This document shows positions 1 to 7,114 of a stretch of 10,349 nt of DNA, piece after piece. The stretch comes from Gammaproteobacteria bacterium (lineage in GTDB: Bacteria > Pseudomonadota > Gammaproteobacteria > Steroidobacterales > MnTg04), in NCBI GenBank assembly GCA_027297845.1, contig JAPUHG010000195.1:1-10349 (forward strand), read 5' to 3'. Under the pieces are notes generated by a model that had not been told where the DNA came from, did no database searches, and worked only from the letters and a program-made list of their open reading frames with translations. Numbering within the stretch: the stretch's first letter is position 1; every line of letters starts with the position of its first letter. Position numbers and translations under genes: made by a program.

Positions 1-994
1 ATATGCCGGTTTTCAGCATCGCCTTTACAATCGCGGCGAATTCCCAGTGATGGCCCACGCACAACTTGAATCCAACCGGCTTGCCACCTGACAGCTCGCG
101 CAGACGGGCGATAAACTGCATCAATTCGACGGGCGTGGAAAAAGCACTGTGCCGAGAGGGCGAGATACAATCCACGCCCACGGGCACATGTCGGGCCTCC
201 GCGATTTCCTCGGTGACTTTCGACCCCGGCAGAACTCCACCATGCCCGGGCTTGGCGCCCTGGGATAACTTTATTTCGATCATTTTGACCTGATCGCTGG
301 CCACCTGGCTCGCGTACAGATCCGCGTTGAAGCTCCCATCCTCATGGCGACAGCCGAAGTAACCGCTGCCGATTTCCCAGATCAGGTCGCCGCCATGCTT
401 TCGATGATAACGACTGATACTTCCCTCGCCCGTGTCGTGGGCGAATCCGCCCTCTTTCGCTCCCTTGTTGAGCGCCTCGATGGCGTTGCCGCTCAGTGAG
501 CCAAAGCTCATCGCCGATACATTGAACACCGAGAGTGAATACGGAGCCCGGCAGGCTTTGCCGCCAACCTCGACCCGGAACTGTTCTTTTTGGACGGGCC
601 GCGGGCTGGCGCTGTGGTTTACCCAGGAATAATGCGAATCGTAGACGTCCTTTTCCGTGCCGAAGGGCTTGTTGTCTTCCTGGTTTTTCGCCCGCTGGTA
701 AACCAGCGATCTTTGCTCGCGGTTGAACGGTGTGCCGCTGAGATCGGACTCGAAAAAATACTGGCGAAATTCCGGCCTTATTCCTTCGAATATCCAGCGC
801 ATGTGAGAAAAAATCGGGTAATTGCGCATCACGCTGTGGCGTATCTGGGTCATATCCCGGATGCCGAGTAATCCGAATGCCAGTAATACAGACGCGGGCC
901 ACAACAGCCAGGTGGGGCCGATCGTCGCGGCAAGGATGATCAAGGTCACCGCGAGCGCCAGAAGGAAAAATACAAAAGCACGCATCATGCGCAT
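1..994 (-). CDS. FMN-binding glutamate synthase family protein, membrane-anchored (3' end beyond window)
   Basis: The frame reads 331 residues leftward and is still open at base 1, so the C-terminus is missing; relatives are usually around 500-550 residues. Two hydrophobic segments (about residues 6-24 and 27-45) suggest an N-terminal membrane anchor. Family signatures follow: an RSLVYQRAK segment then PFGTEKDVYD (about 95-119), MSFGSLSGNAIEALNKGA (162-179), the GEGSIS and GSGYFGCR loops (189-216), KLSQGAKPGHGGVLP (242-256) and DCISPSRHSAF (275-285). These match the FMN-binding synthase domain of glutamate synthase. The glutaminase domain of full GltB is absent, and the region expected to carry Fe-S cysteines lies off the window. 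The ATG at 994 was chosen because GGAGAGG sits 8 nt upstream. It is last in a minus-strand run after the aldehyde dehydrogenase. Family assignment is firm; the reaction is not, since stand-alone members have few defined substrates. Confidence 0.9.
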   Translation of the reverse strand, partial: MRMMRAFVFFLLALAVTLIILAATIGPTWLLWPASVLLAFGLLGIRDMTQIRHSVMRNYPIFSHMRWIFEGIRPEFRQYFFESDLSGTPFNREQRSLVYQRAKNQEDNKPFGTEKDVYDSHYSWVNHSASPRPVQKEQFRVEVGGKACRAPYSLSVFNVSAMSFGSLSGNAIEALNKGAKEGGFAHDTGEGSISRYHRKHGGDLIWEIGSGYFGCRHEDGSFNADLYASQVASDQVKMIEIKLSQGAKPGHGGVLPGSKVTEEIAEARHVPVGVDCISPSRHSAFSTPVELMQFIARLRELSGGKPVGFKLCVGHHWEFAAIVKAMLKTGI

Positions 995-1002
995 GAAAGC
1001 AG

Positions 1003-1009
1003 CCTCTCC
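1003..1009 (-). promoter_or_regulatory. Ribosome binding site of the glutamate-synthase-like gene
   Basis: GGAGAGG on the minus strand, 8 nt before the ATG at 994. It decides the start: a nearby upstream ATG (in ATGGAGAGG) is in another frame and meets a stop within nine codons. The 56-nt spacer back to the aldehyde dehydrogenase stop shows no convincing terminator, so read-through from the upstream genes is likely. Confidence 0.6.
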
Positions 1010-1050
1010 ATCAGTTTTTCAGGTGCGCAATTCGCGCCGCAGATACATCA

Positions 1051-2499
1051 CTACGCCGGCAATATTTCGCCGGACTTAATGACGATCTGCTTTTCTATCT
1101 GCATGTCGTTCAGCGTGAATGGAATCCCACCGGTGCCATAACCTGATTCCTTAAAGCCCGCGAACGGCATCCAATCGACTCGAAAAGCCGTGTGATCGTT
1201 GATCATGACCGATGCCGCATCTATGCGCTGACTGACCCGCATAGCACTGTCGATATCCTGGGTAAAAACGGACGCCTGAAACGAATACGGCAGACTGTTC
1301 GCCCGGGTGATCGCATCATCGACATCGGTAAACTCGTAAAGGCAAACGACCGGACCGAAAATTTCTTCGGTGCTAACTCTCACGTCTGCGGGTGGATTCA
1401 GCAACACGGTCGGCTGGTAGGTCGTGGCCGAGAGAATTTTTCCGCCACAAAGCAATTTCGCGCCGCCGCTTACCGCTTCCCTAACCCATTCATCTATCCT
1501 GTTGACTTCGGCCTCCCTGATCAGTGGTCCGATGTCTGTTTCCGCCAGCGTAGGATCGCCGACTTTGAGACCACTGCAGGCCTGTGCCAGCTGCTGCGCC
1601 AACTGACCGATGATTTCGCTGTCGGCGAAAATTCTTTGCACGGACACACAAATCTGGCCCGCGTGATACATGCCGCCCTTGCTGAGCAAGGGAACGGTCT
1701 TTTGCAGATCGGCATCCGCCATCACGATCGTCGGCGCGGCACCACCATGTTCAAGCGCGCAACGGGTTCCCGGAGCAAGCTTCGAGCGCAACATCCAGCC
1801 AACCTTGCTACTGCCGATAAAGCTGAAAAAGGCGACTCGCGGATCACTCACCATTGCTGTCGAAACATCTCGCCCGGTCGTCATCAGTGCCTGGCACCAG
1901 TTTTCCGGAAGACCGGCTTCACGAACGATAGCGACGATGCGCATGCAGGATAACGGCGTCGCCTCGGCCGGTTTGACGATGACCGGGCAACCTGCGGCAA
2001 TCGCAGGACCAATCTGGTGAGCTATGAGATTCAAGGGATGATTAAAAGCACTGAACGCCAGGACCACCCCGATCGGTTCGTGCACAGTAAATGCCAGGCG
2101 GTTTGCCGATGACGGCGTGATATTCATTGGAATACATGTGCCCGCCTGGACGCGCAGATGATCGACACAACTGCGGAAACTGTCCGCCGCACGGTCTATC
2201 TCGATCAGGGAATCCACCAACGGCTTGCCGCCTTCGCGCGCAGACTCCGTCGCCAGATACTCTCGTCGCTCCTGTAGCAGGTCGGCAATCTTTCTCAATA
2301 TATCGATCCGCTTTGCCGGATTAAGCCAGGCATCCCGGCCCCGATACAAGGCATGAGCGGTCGCCAGCGCCTGCTCCGCCGCCGCCTGGCCACCTCGATC
2401 GACGGTAGCGATTGCCTGGTTGTCGAAAGGCGCGCTTACCGTCAGCGGTTCGCCTTCCGCGTTGGCACCGGGAACCAGCAATGCAAAATGCTCGCTCAT
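1051..2499 (-). CDS. NAD(P)-dependent aldehyde dehydrogenase
   Basis: This 482-residue protein has the usual length for a soluble aldehyde dehydrogenase. All main catalytic features are visible: Asn153 in SAFNHPLN, Lys176 in VKPAEATP, the cofactor-loop motif FIGSSKVG (227-234), the general-base Glu250 in ALEHGG, the nucleophile Cys284 in AGQICVSVQRI, and EEIFGPVV toward the C-terminus. The expected reaction is oxidation of an aldehyde to its acid with NAD(P)+. The REGGKPLVDSLIEIDRA stretch (88-104) resembles the broad lactaldehyde/GAPN-like side of the superfamily rather than betaine- or PaaZ-type enzymes, but the substrate cannot be read from the sequence. The start lies 1 nt after the stop of the ThDP enzyme, with AGGA 6 nt upstream inside that gene's last codons, so the two are almost certainly co-translated. 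The aldehyde may therefore be a product of the upstream enzyme (inference). Confidence 0.93.
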   Translation of the reverse strand: MSEHFALLVPGANAEGEPLTVSAPFDNQAIATVDRGGQAAAEQALATAHALYRGRDAWLNPAKRIDILRKIADLLQERREYLATESAREGGKPLVDSLIEIDRAADSFRSCVDHLRVQAGTCIPMNITPSSANRLAFTVHEPIGVVLAFSAFNHPLNLIAHQIGPAIAAGCPVIVKPAEATPLSCMRIVAIVREAGLPENWCQALMTTGRDVSTAMVSDPRVAFFSFIGSSKVGWMLRSKLAPGTRCALEHGGAAPTIVMADADLQKTVPLLSKGGMYHAGQICVSVQRIFADSEIIGQLAQQLAQACSGLKVGDPTLAETDIGPLIREAEVNRIDEWVREAVSGGAKLLCGGKILSATTYQPTVLLNPPADVRVSTEEIFGPVVCLYEFTDVDDAITRANSLPYSFQASVFTQDIDSAMRVSQRIDAASVMINDHTAFRVDWMPFAGFKESGYGTGGIPFTLNDMQIEKQIVIKSGEILPA

Positions 2500-2500
2500 A

Positions 2501-4132
2501 TCAAATCCTGACTTTCAGGTTGCCCAGTTTTTCGGTCAGGATCATGTTCTCCCGGTAGTCAACCGGGCAATCGATGATCGCGACCGTGCCACAGGAAAGA
2601 GCCTGCTCGAGTGTCGGCAAAAGTTCGCCAGCGCTTTCGACACGATATCCTTTGGCGCCAAAACTTTCCGCAAATTTCACAAAATCCGGATTGGTGAAAT
2701 CGATGTGACTGTTACGACCGAACTTCTTGTTCTGGTGCCACTCGATCAGCCCGTACTTACTGTCGTTCCAGATAAGCACCTCCACTTCCAGCCCCAGCCG
2801 AACGGCTGTTTCAAGTTCCTGGCAATTCATTAAAAAACCGGCATCGCCGGTTACGGCCACGGCTTTCCGATCGGGATAGATCAGCTTCGCGGCGATTGCG
2901 CCGGGCAAAGCAATGCCCATCGAGGCGAAGCCGTTTGAGATGATGCAGGTATTCGGGGCCTCCGCCTGGTACATGCGAGCCATCCACATCTTGTGGGCGC
3001 CAACATCGGAAACAGCAATATCGTCTTTGCCGAGTGCGCGACGCAGATCAGATACAATTTTCTGCGGTTTGACTGGAAATCCCTGGTCGTTTTCCCAAGC
3101 CTGCAGTTCGTCCACGATCATCTGGCGCAGACTGTAGGCAATGTTGCACTCACGCGGATCGGCCCGGTCTGCGATCGCGCCCAGCGCCTCCGCTATATCG
3201 CCAACGACGCCCGCCTCGAGCACATAATGTGCATCCACTTCGGCCGGCGTCGCGTCTATATGAATAATTTTTTTGTCGCCATTCGGATTCCATTTCGCAG
3301 GGCTGTATTCAACCAGGTCGTAACCGACGGAAATGACAAGATCCGCTTTTTCAAAACCACTGGCGACATAGTCCATGTCCTGGATCCCCACCGTCCCAAG
3401 CGACAGCGAATGAGAAAACGGCATCGCACCCTTGGCCATGAATGTCGTCGCCACCGGTATATTGAGTTTATCGGCAAATGCCACCAGCTCGTCGCTGGCG
3501 GAACCTCTGATCACGCCATTCCCCGCGAGCACGATCGGGTTTTGCGAGTCGGATATCAGCTTCGCCGCCTGTTCCACTTTCTGCGGTGTCGGATAAGGCC
3601 TGCTCGGTCTTTGGACTTCCAGCGGCGTGCCATCGGTCTGCATGTCGGCGATGTCTTCCGGCAGCTCGATGAAACTGACCCCCGGTTTCTCTCTTTCGGC
3701 GTCCTTGAAAGCCTTGCGTATGACTTCCGGAACCACGCCCGGCGCACGAATCTGCGTCGAGTACTTGGAAATCGGCTCAAACATCTTCACCAGATCCAGA
3801 TGCTGATGGCTCTCCTTGTGCATGCGCCCCGTATCGACCTGGCCAGCCAGCGCCACGACCGGCGCGCGATCCATGTTCGCATCGGCTACGCCGGTAACCA
3901 GGTTGGTCGCACCAGGCCCCAGGGTCGCAAGACAAACACCGGCCCGGCCGGTCAATCGACCACACACATCGGCCATGAAAGCCGCGCCTTGCTCATGGCG
4001 CGTCAGGATGAACTCGAGTTTGCTATCCAGCAAAGCATCCATGAAATCGATGTTTTCCTCGCCAGGTATGCCAAAGACATAGCGAACGCCTTCCGTTTCC
4101 AGGCAACGAACAAAAAGCTCTGCAACTTTCAT
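2501..4132 (-). CDS. ThDP-dependent acetolactate synthase-like enzyme (catabolic AlsS/BudB type)
   Basis: This 543-residue protein has the full three-domain ThDP architecture. The N-terminal pyrimidine domain (about 1-165) carries FGIPG and the catalytic Glu47 in TRHEQGAAFMA, then LGPGATNL. The central domain (about 185-320) includes VISVGYDLVEYSPAKWN and IIHID. The C-terminal domain has the ThDP/Mg motif, GD at 429-430 to ND at 457-458, followed by a KKFGR...DFTNPDFVKFAESFGAKGYRVES stretch and a PVDYREN ending close to Bacillus AlsS and Klebsiella BudB. Those enzymes condense two pyruvates to 2-acetolactate with CO2 release. No acetolactate decarboxylase and no small regulatory subunit lie beside it; an aldehyde dehydrogenase does. 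A different 2-oxo acid or a plain decarboxylase role is therefore possible. The ATG at 4132 has AAGGGG 5 nt upstream. Family firm, exact reaction moderate. Confidence 0.88.
   Translation of the reverse strand: MKVAELFVRCLETEGVRYVFGIPGEENIDFMDALLDSKLEFILTRHEQGAAFMADVCGRLTGRAGVCLATLGPGATNLVTGVADANMDRAPVVALAGQVDTGRMHKESHQHLDLVKMFEPISKYSTQIRAPGVVPEVIRKAFKDAEREKPGVSFIELPEDIADMQTDGTPLEVQRPSRPYPTPQKVEQAAKLISDSQNPIVLAGNGVIRGSASDELVAFADKLNIPVATTFMAKGAMPFSHSLSLGTVGIQDMDYVASGFEKADLVISVGYDLVEYSPAKWNPNGDKKIIHIDATPAEVDAHYVLEAGVVGDIAEALGAIADRADPRECNIAYSLRQMIVDELQAWENDQGFPVKPQKIVSDLRRALGKDDIAVSDVGAHKMWMARMYQAEAPNTCIISNGFASMGIALPGAIAAKLIYPDRKAVAVTGDAGFLMNCQELETAVRLGLEVEVLIWNDSKYGLIEWHQNKKFGRNSHIDFTNPDFVKFAESFGAKGYRVESAGELLPTLEQALSCGTVAIIDCPVDYRENMILTEKLGNLKVRI
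2506..2509 (-). promoter_or_regulatory. Ribosome binding site of the aldehyde dehydrogenase, inside the upstream gene
   Basis: AGGA on the minus strand, 6 nt before the ATG at 2499 and overlapping the last codons of the ThDP enzyme gene. With only 1 nt between stop and start this is a classic coupling arrangement. Confidence 0.55.
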
Positions 4133-4314
4133 GGATACCCCTTGATTAGCCGGTTATTTCTGGTTTCGCAAAAAGAGCCTACCCAAAATAGCACTTTGTC
4201 ATGTCTTCAGCTATCAGACCGGCCCGCACACCTTTCTATGACAGGCCAGTTGACAAAAAGTCAGGCGAAAACTTTGAGGAGAGGGTCCAGATACGATGGG
4301 CTCAGTACCCATCC
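4133..4314. other. Intergenic region upstream of the ThDP enzyme operon
   Basis: These 182 bases separate the receptor remnant from the ThDP gene on the same strand. They hold the AAGGGG ribosome binding site (4138-4143, minus strand), 5 nt before the ATG. The operon promoter should lie here, but I see no convincing minus-strand -35/-10 pair. A 7-bp inverted pair, TTTGTCA at 4195-4201 and TGACAAA at 4251-4257, could be operator half-sites but may well be chance. Two similar words, CTATCAGACCGGCC and CTATGACAGGCC, lie between them as an imperfect direct repeat. No small ORF is credible. Confidence 0.4.
4295..4313. repeat. Perfect 6-bp stem-loop just after the receptor remnant stop
   Basis: GATGGG (4295-4300), a 7-base loop, then CCCATC (4308-4313). 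The stem begins 1 nt past the TAA of the remnant (4315-4317) on the minus strand. It is placed like a transcription terminator for that gene, but no T-run follows on either strand, so it is not a canonical Rho-independent terminator. It might only be a 3' stabilising hairpin, or chance. Confidence 0.4.
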
Positions 4315-4845
4315 TTAAAATTCGTAAAGGAACCCCACCGCCGCCAGCAACGGCAGCCAATCGTCTTTGTTCGTCTCCAGGGAGAAAACACCGGCGCCGT
4401 CATCCTCCAGGTCGAAGTCCGAGCAACAGGGATTTCTCCTGTTCAGCGCATTCGTCAATTCGATAAACGTCGATAGCGTACCCTTGCCCAACTTGAATTT
4501 CCTGCTCGCACGAATATCGACACTGGCGAACCTGGCATAACGCTCAGCGTTTCTTGGCCCCGGGGTGAGGACCGGCTCTGCTGACGAATCGAAGCTCAAT
4601 AACAGGTCTGTTCTCGGCCAGCCGGTGTGTACGCCGGCGGCCAGGTCCAGTTCCCAGGCACCGGTTCGCCACGAAAATCCCGCCTGCAATGCGTGTCGCT
4701 GATCCCAGCTGCGAGCGACATCGCTATCGTTCACCTGGTCTTCAACCTCGCCACACCGACCAAAAAGGAGATGATCCAATATTCGATCAAAATCAGAACG
4801 CGAATGATGGCCGAAATTTCCGTGCTTCTCTACTCCTGTTAAACA
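4315..4845 (-). pseudogene. C-terminal barrel remnant of a TonB-dependent receptor
   Basis: The open frame gives 176 residues bounded upstream by an in-frame TGA at 4846-4848, with no ATG or GTG start and no ribosome binding site; the first possible start is a TTG at 4779. The sequence reads as the end of an outer-membrane TonB-dependent receptor. VEDQVNDSDVARSWDQRHALQAG is a typical late barrel strand and turn, followed by WELDLAAGVHTGWPRTDL, an ASVDIRASRKFKLGKGTLSTFIELTNALNRRNPCC segment, and a final strand LPLLAAVGFLYEF ending in the C-terminal Phe used in outer-membrane assembly. A whole receptor would be roughly 700-1000 residues, with a plug domain and signal peptide; neither is found in the next 140 bases, which lead into the divergent E1 gene. 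I infer a 5'-deleted relic. The first ~30 residues (up to about 4755) are not clearly receptor-like and may already be past a breakpoint or frameshift. Confidence 0.78.
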
Positions 4846-4988
4846 TCATCCCGAAACGCGAGGCCCACCGGCAAAAAGCGCTTCCCACGATCATAAATCA
4901 AGCGCCTCCCAAATGATGCGGCTCTGGCCAATCTGCCCACCGGACGGGTATTATTCACTCTCTTCGCATAGTTTAAGGCAAAGCATCT
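4846..4988. other. Intergenic region upstream of the E1 gene
   Basis: These 143 bases between the receptor remnant and the divergent E1 gene contain no credible gene or receptor coding sequence in any minus-strand frame I checked. They hold the probable E1 promoter and a modest AAGG ribosome binding site at 4975-4978. The word CCCACCGG occurs twice (near 4864 and 4936), which is too little to call an operator. Confidence 0.45.
4925..4954 (+). promoter_or_regulatory. Candidate sigma-70 promoter for the E1-E2 operon
   Basis: TGGCCA at 4925-4930 (four of six matches to the -35 consensus) and TATTAT at 4949-4954 (five of six matches to the -10) are separated by 18 nt. Transcription would start near 4961, leaving a leader of under 30 nt before the GTG. 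The placement fits well, but the -35 is weak. Confidence 0.4.
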
Positions 4989-7100
4989 GTGAGCTCGGAA
5001 TCAGCACAAGATACATCGGTTCATTCCGATGACAGCATTGACCTCGCTTTTGACTGGCACGAAATAGCCCGCCTGGTGCTGACTTCGCGCGCCATCGATC
5101 GGACCGAGGAAACCGAACTCGTCCCGCAAAAGAAAGTCCTTTATCAATTCTCCGCGCGCGGGCACGACCTGGCCCAGGTCCTGCTGGGTTCATTACTCAA
5201 TCACCCACACGATGCGACCAGCGGTTATTACCGATCCAGGCCGTCGCTCCTGGCGATCGGATTATCTGTCGAGGAGGCATTCGCCGGCCCATTGGCCCGC
5301 TCCGGCGGATTCAGTGACGGTCGCGACATCGGTGTGGTGTTCAACCGCCCCACCGAGGGTGGTGCCACGGTGCTCCCAATGTGCGGTGGGGTCGGAGCGC
5401 AATACACGCCGGTCGCCGGTTGGGCGCAGGCAATCCGTTATCACGCGGATGAGCTGGGTGACAGCAGCTACCAGGGCGCGATAGCCGTCGCGCTCGGCGG
5501 GGATGCCTCGGTTGCGACCAATGGTTTCTGGTCGGCGCTGACGATGGCGACCACGCTGAAACTGCCGATGCTGTTCTATATCGATGACAACGGTTATGGC
5601 ATCTCTACGCCGTCCACTCTGCAAACCCCGGGGGCAAACATTGCGCGCAACCTTCGATCCTTCGAGAATTTGCAGGTTCTCGATGGCGATGGCACGGAGC
5701 CCGCCGAGGCGGCCAGCCTGATCCGCCAGGCAGTAGACCACGTACGCAGCGATGTAGGCCCCGCCTTGTTACGGCTGAGCGTACCCAGGCTGGAAGGTCA
5801 TTCGGCGCAGGACACCCAGGCCTACAAGTCGGCCGAGTTTATTGCGGCGGAAGAAGCTCGCGATCCTCTGCCAAAACTCCGTGACTACCTGGTACCGGAG
5901 TTGATCGACGAGGATTCCTGGAAAAGGCTGGAGGAAGATGTCGAACGGGAGGTAGCCGATGCGCTCGCGGCGGCCCTTGCCAGAGCACAGCCCGATTCGG
6001 CCGGTATCGAGCGCCATGTTTTTTGTGAAACCGGGCCGGACGATAAACCTGAAGTTCAACAACAGGGTGGCCTGGCGGCCGGCGCTCATGTGTTTCCCGA
6101 ATCCAGCGAGCAGCCCGAGCCAGAGCCCACACGAATCAACATGCTGACCGCCATCCGCCGCACGCTTGAATACGAACTGGCGAACAACCCGAAGGTCACG
6201 GTCTTCGGCCAGGACGTAGGACCCAAAGGCGGGGTACACGCGGCGACGATGGGGCTGCAGGAAAAATTTGGCGTTAATCGCGTTTTCGATACGAGTCTTT
6301 CGGAAGAGGGCATCATCGGCCGCGCCGTTGGCATGGCGGTGGCTGGCCTGATGCCGGTACCCGAGATCCAGTTTCGCAAGTACGCCGACCCGGCGACAGA
6401 GCAACTGAATGACTGCGGCACGATGCGCTGGCGGACCAATAACCGCTTTGCCGCACCGATCGTCGTCAGAATCCCCGGCGGCTTTTTCAAATGCGGCGAT
6501 CCCTGGCACAGCCAGACCAATGAAGTGCAATGGGCGCACGGCATCGGCTGGCAGGTTGCCGTACCATCCAATGCCGAGGATGCGACCGGCCGGTTTCGCG
6601 CAGCGCTGAGCACTAATAACCCGACGCTCTTTTTTGAACATCTCTCGATGCTTGACGATGCATCGGCGCGCCGCCCATACCCCGGCGACAAATATGTGCT
6701 GCCATTTGGCAAAGCGAAAATAACCAGACCGGGTACGGATCTGACCGTGGTGACCTGGGGCGCGATGGTGCCGCGTTGCGAAGCCGCGGCCGATCAAGTC
6801 GATGGCAGTGTCGAGGTCATCGATCTGCGTACGATGATGCCATGGGACAGGAATGCCGTATTGAGCTCGATCGCGAAGACCCGGCGGTGTCTGGTCGTCC
6901 ACGAGGACAATATAACCGCTGGTTTTGGCGCGGAAATCGTTGCAACCGTGGCCAGCAAATCATTTTTCGACCTCGACGCGCCAATTGAGCGAGTGGCCAT
7001 GCCGGATATACCCAGCCCGCATAATCCGAAATTGATGAACGCAGTGGTTCCGGATGCCGCCGCAATCGCTGAAAAAATGACCGAACTGCTTGAGTGTTAA
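4989..7100 (+). CDS. 2-oxo acid dehydrogenase E1 component, fused alpha and beta subunits
   Basis: This 703-residue protein joins both halves of a heterotetrameric-type E1. The alpha half (about 20-300) has YYRSRPSLLAIGL, SGGFSDGRD, the ThDP/Mg motif from GD at 171-172 to N201 in YIDDNGYGIS, and the active-site loop His271 in LEGHSAQDTQAYKS. A poorly conserved acidic linker (about 335-383) leads into the beta half (about 384-703), with FGQDVGPKGGVHAAT, catalytic Glu439 in SLSEEGIIG, HSQTNE (507-512), and the C-terminal VVHEDNITAGFGAEI segment. E1 decarboxylates a 2-oxo acid and transfers the acyl group to the lipoyl arm of E2. The layout resembles branched-chain 2-oxo acid (2-oxoisovalerate) dehydrogenases, but the substrate is not certain. 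The GTG start at 4989 is supported by an in-frame TAA 15 nt upstream and AAGG 10 nt upstream; the next domain-compatible starts would cut into conserved sequence. E2 follows 14 nt later. Confidence 0.92.
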   Translation: MSSESAQDTSVHSDDSIDLAFDWHEIARLVLTSRAIDRTEETELVPQKKVLYQFSARGHDLAQVLLGSLLNHPHDATSGYYRSRPSLLAIGLSVEEAFAGPLARSGGFSDGRDIGVVFNRPTEGGATVLPMCGGVGAQYTPVAGWAQAIRYHADELGDSSYQGAIAVALGGDASVATNGFWSALTMATTLKLPMLFYIDDNGYGISTPSTLQTPGANIARNLRSFENLQVLDGDGTEPAEAASLIRQAVDHVRSDVGPALLRLSVPRLEGHSAQDTQAYKSAEFIAAEEARDPLPKLRDYLVPELIDEDSWKRLEEDVEREVADALAAALARAQPDSAGIERHVFCETGPDDKPEVQQQGGLAAGAHVFPESSEQPEPEPTRINMLTAIRRTLEYELANNPKVTVFGQDVGPKGGVHAATMGLQEKFGVNRVFDTSLSEEGIIGRAVGMAVAGLMPVPEIQFRKYADPATEQLNDCGTMRWRTNNRFAAPIVVRIPGGFFKCGDPWHSQTNEVQWAHGIGWQVAVPSNAEDATGRFRAALSTNNPTLFFEHLSMLDDASARRPYPGDKYVLPFGKAKITRPGTDLTVVTWGAMVPRCEAAADQVDGSVEVIDLRTMMPWDRNAVLSSIAKTRRCLVVHEDNITAGFGAEIVATVASKSFFDLDAPIERVAMPDIPSPHNPKLMNAVVPDAAAIAEKMTELLEC

Positions 7101-7114
7101 GGAACGCTAGGAAA

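Noticed and set aside
342..902. A 186-residue minus-strand frame inside the glutamate-synthase-like gene
   Set aside because: It is a different frame of the same strand from the conserved FMN-domain protein, which reads without interruption from 994 to base 1.
1021..1050. GCGC...GCGC pairing in the spacer before the glutamate-synthase-like gene as a terminator
   Set aside because: The stem is only four base pairs with no T-run, too weak to call.
1192..1953. A 253-residue plus-strand open frame opposite the aldehyde dehydrogenase
   Set aside because: It overlaps the catalytic core of the dehydrogenase and shows no motif of its own; shadow frame.
4250..4278. Plus-strand TTGACA as a promoter -35
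   Set aside because: The sequence 17 nt downstream (TTTGAG) is not a plausible -10, and no plus-strand gene follows before the E1 gene some 700 bases away.
2993..4318. A 441-residue plus-strand open frame opposite the ThDP enzyme gene
   Set aside because: It is antisense to a clearly conserved enzyme, its Arg/His/Gln-rich composition is typical of a shadow frame in GC-rich coding DNA, and it has no recognisable domain.
5769..6902. A 377-residue minus-strand open frame opposite the fused E1 gene
   Set aside because: It is the mirror of conserved E1 sequence, has no family resemblance, and is rich in Arg and His as expected of antisense frames.
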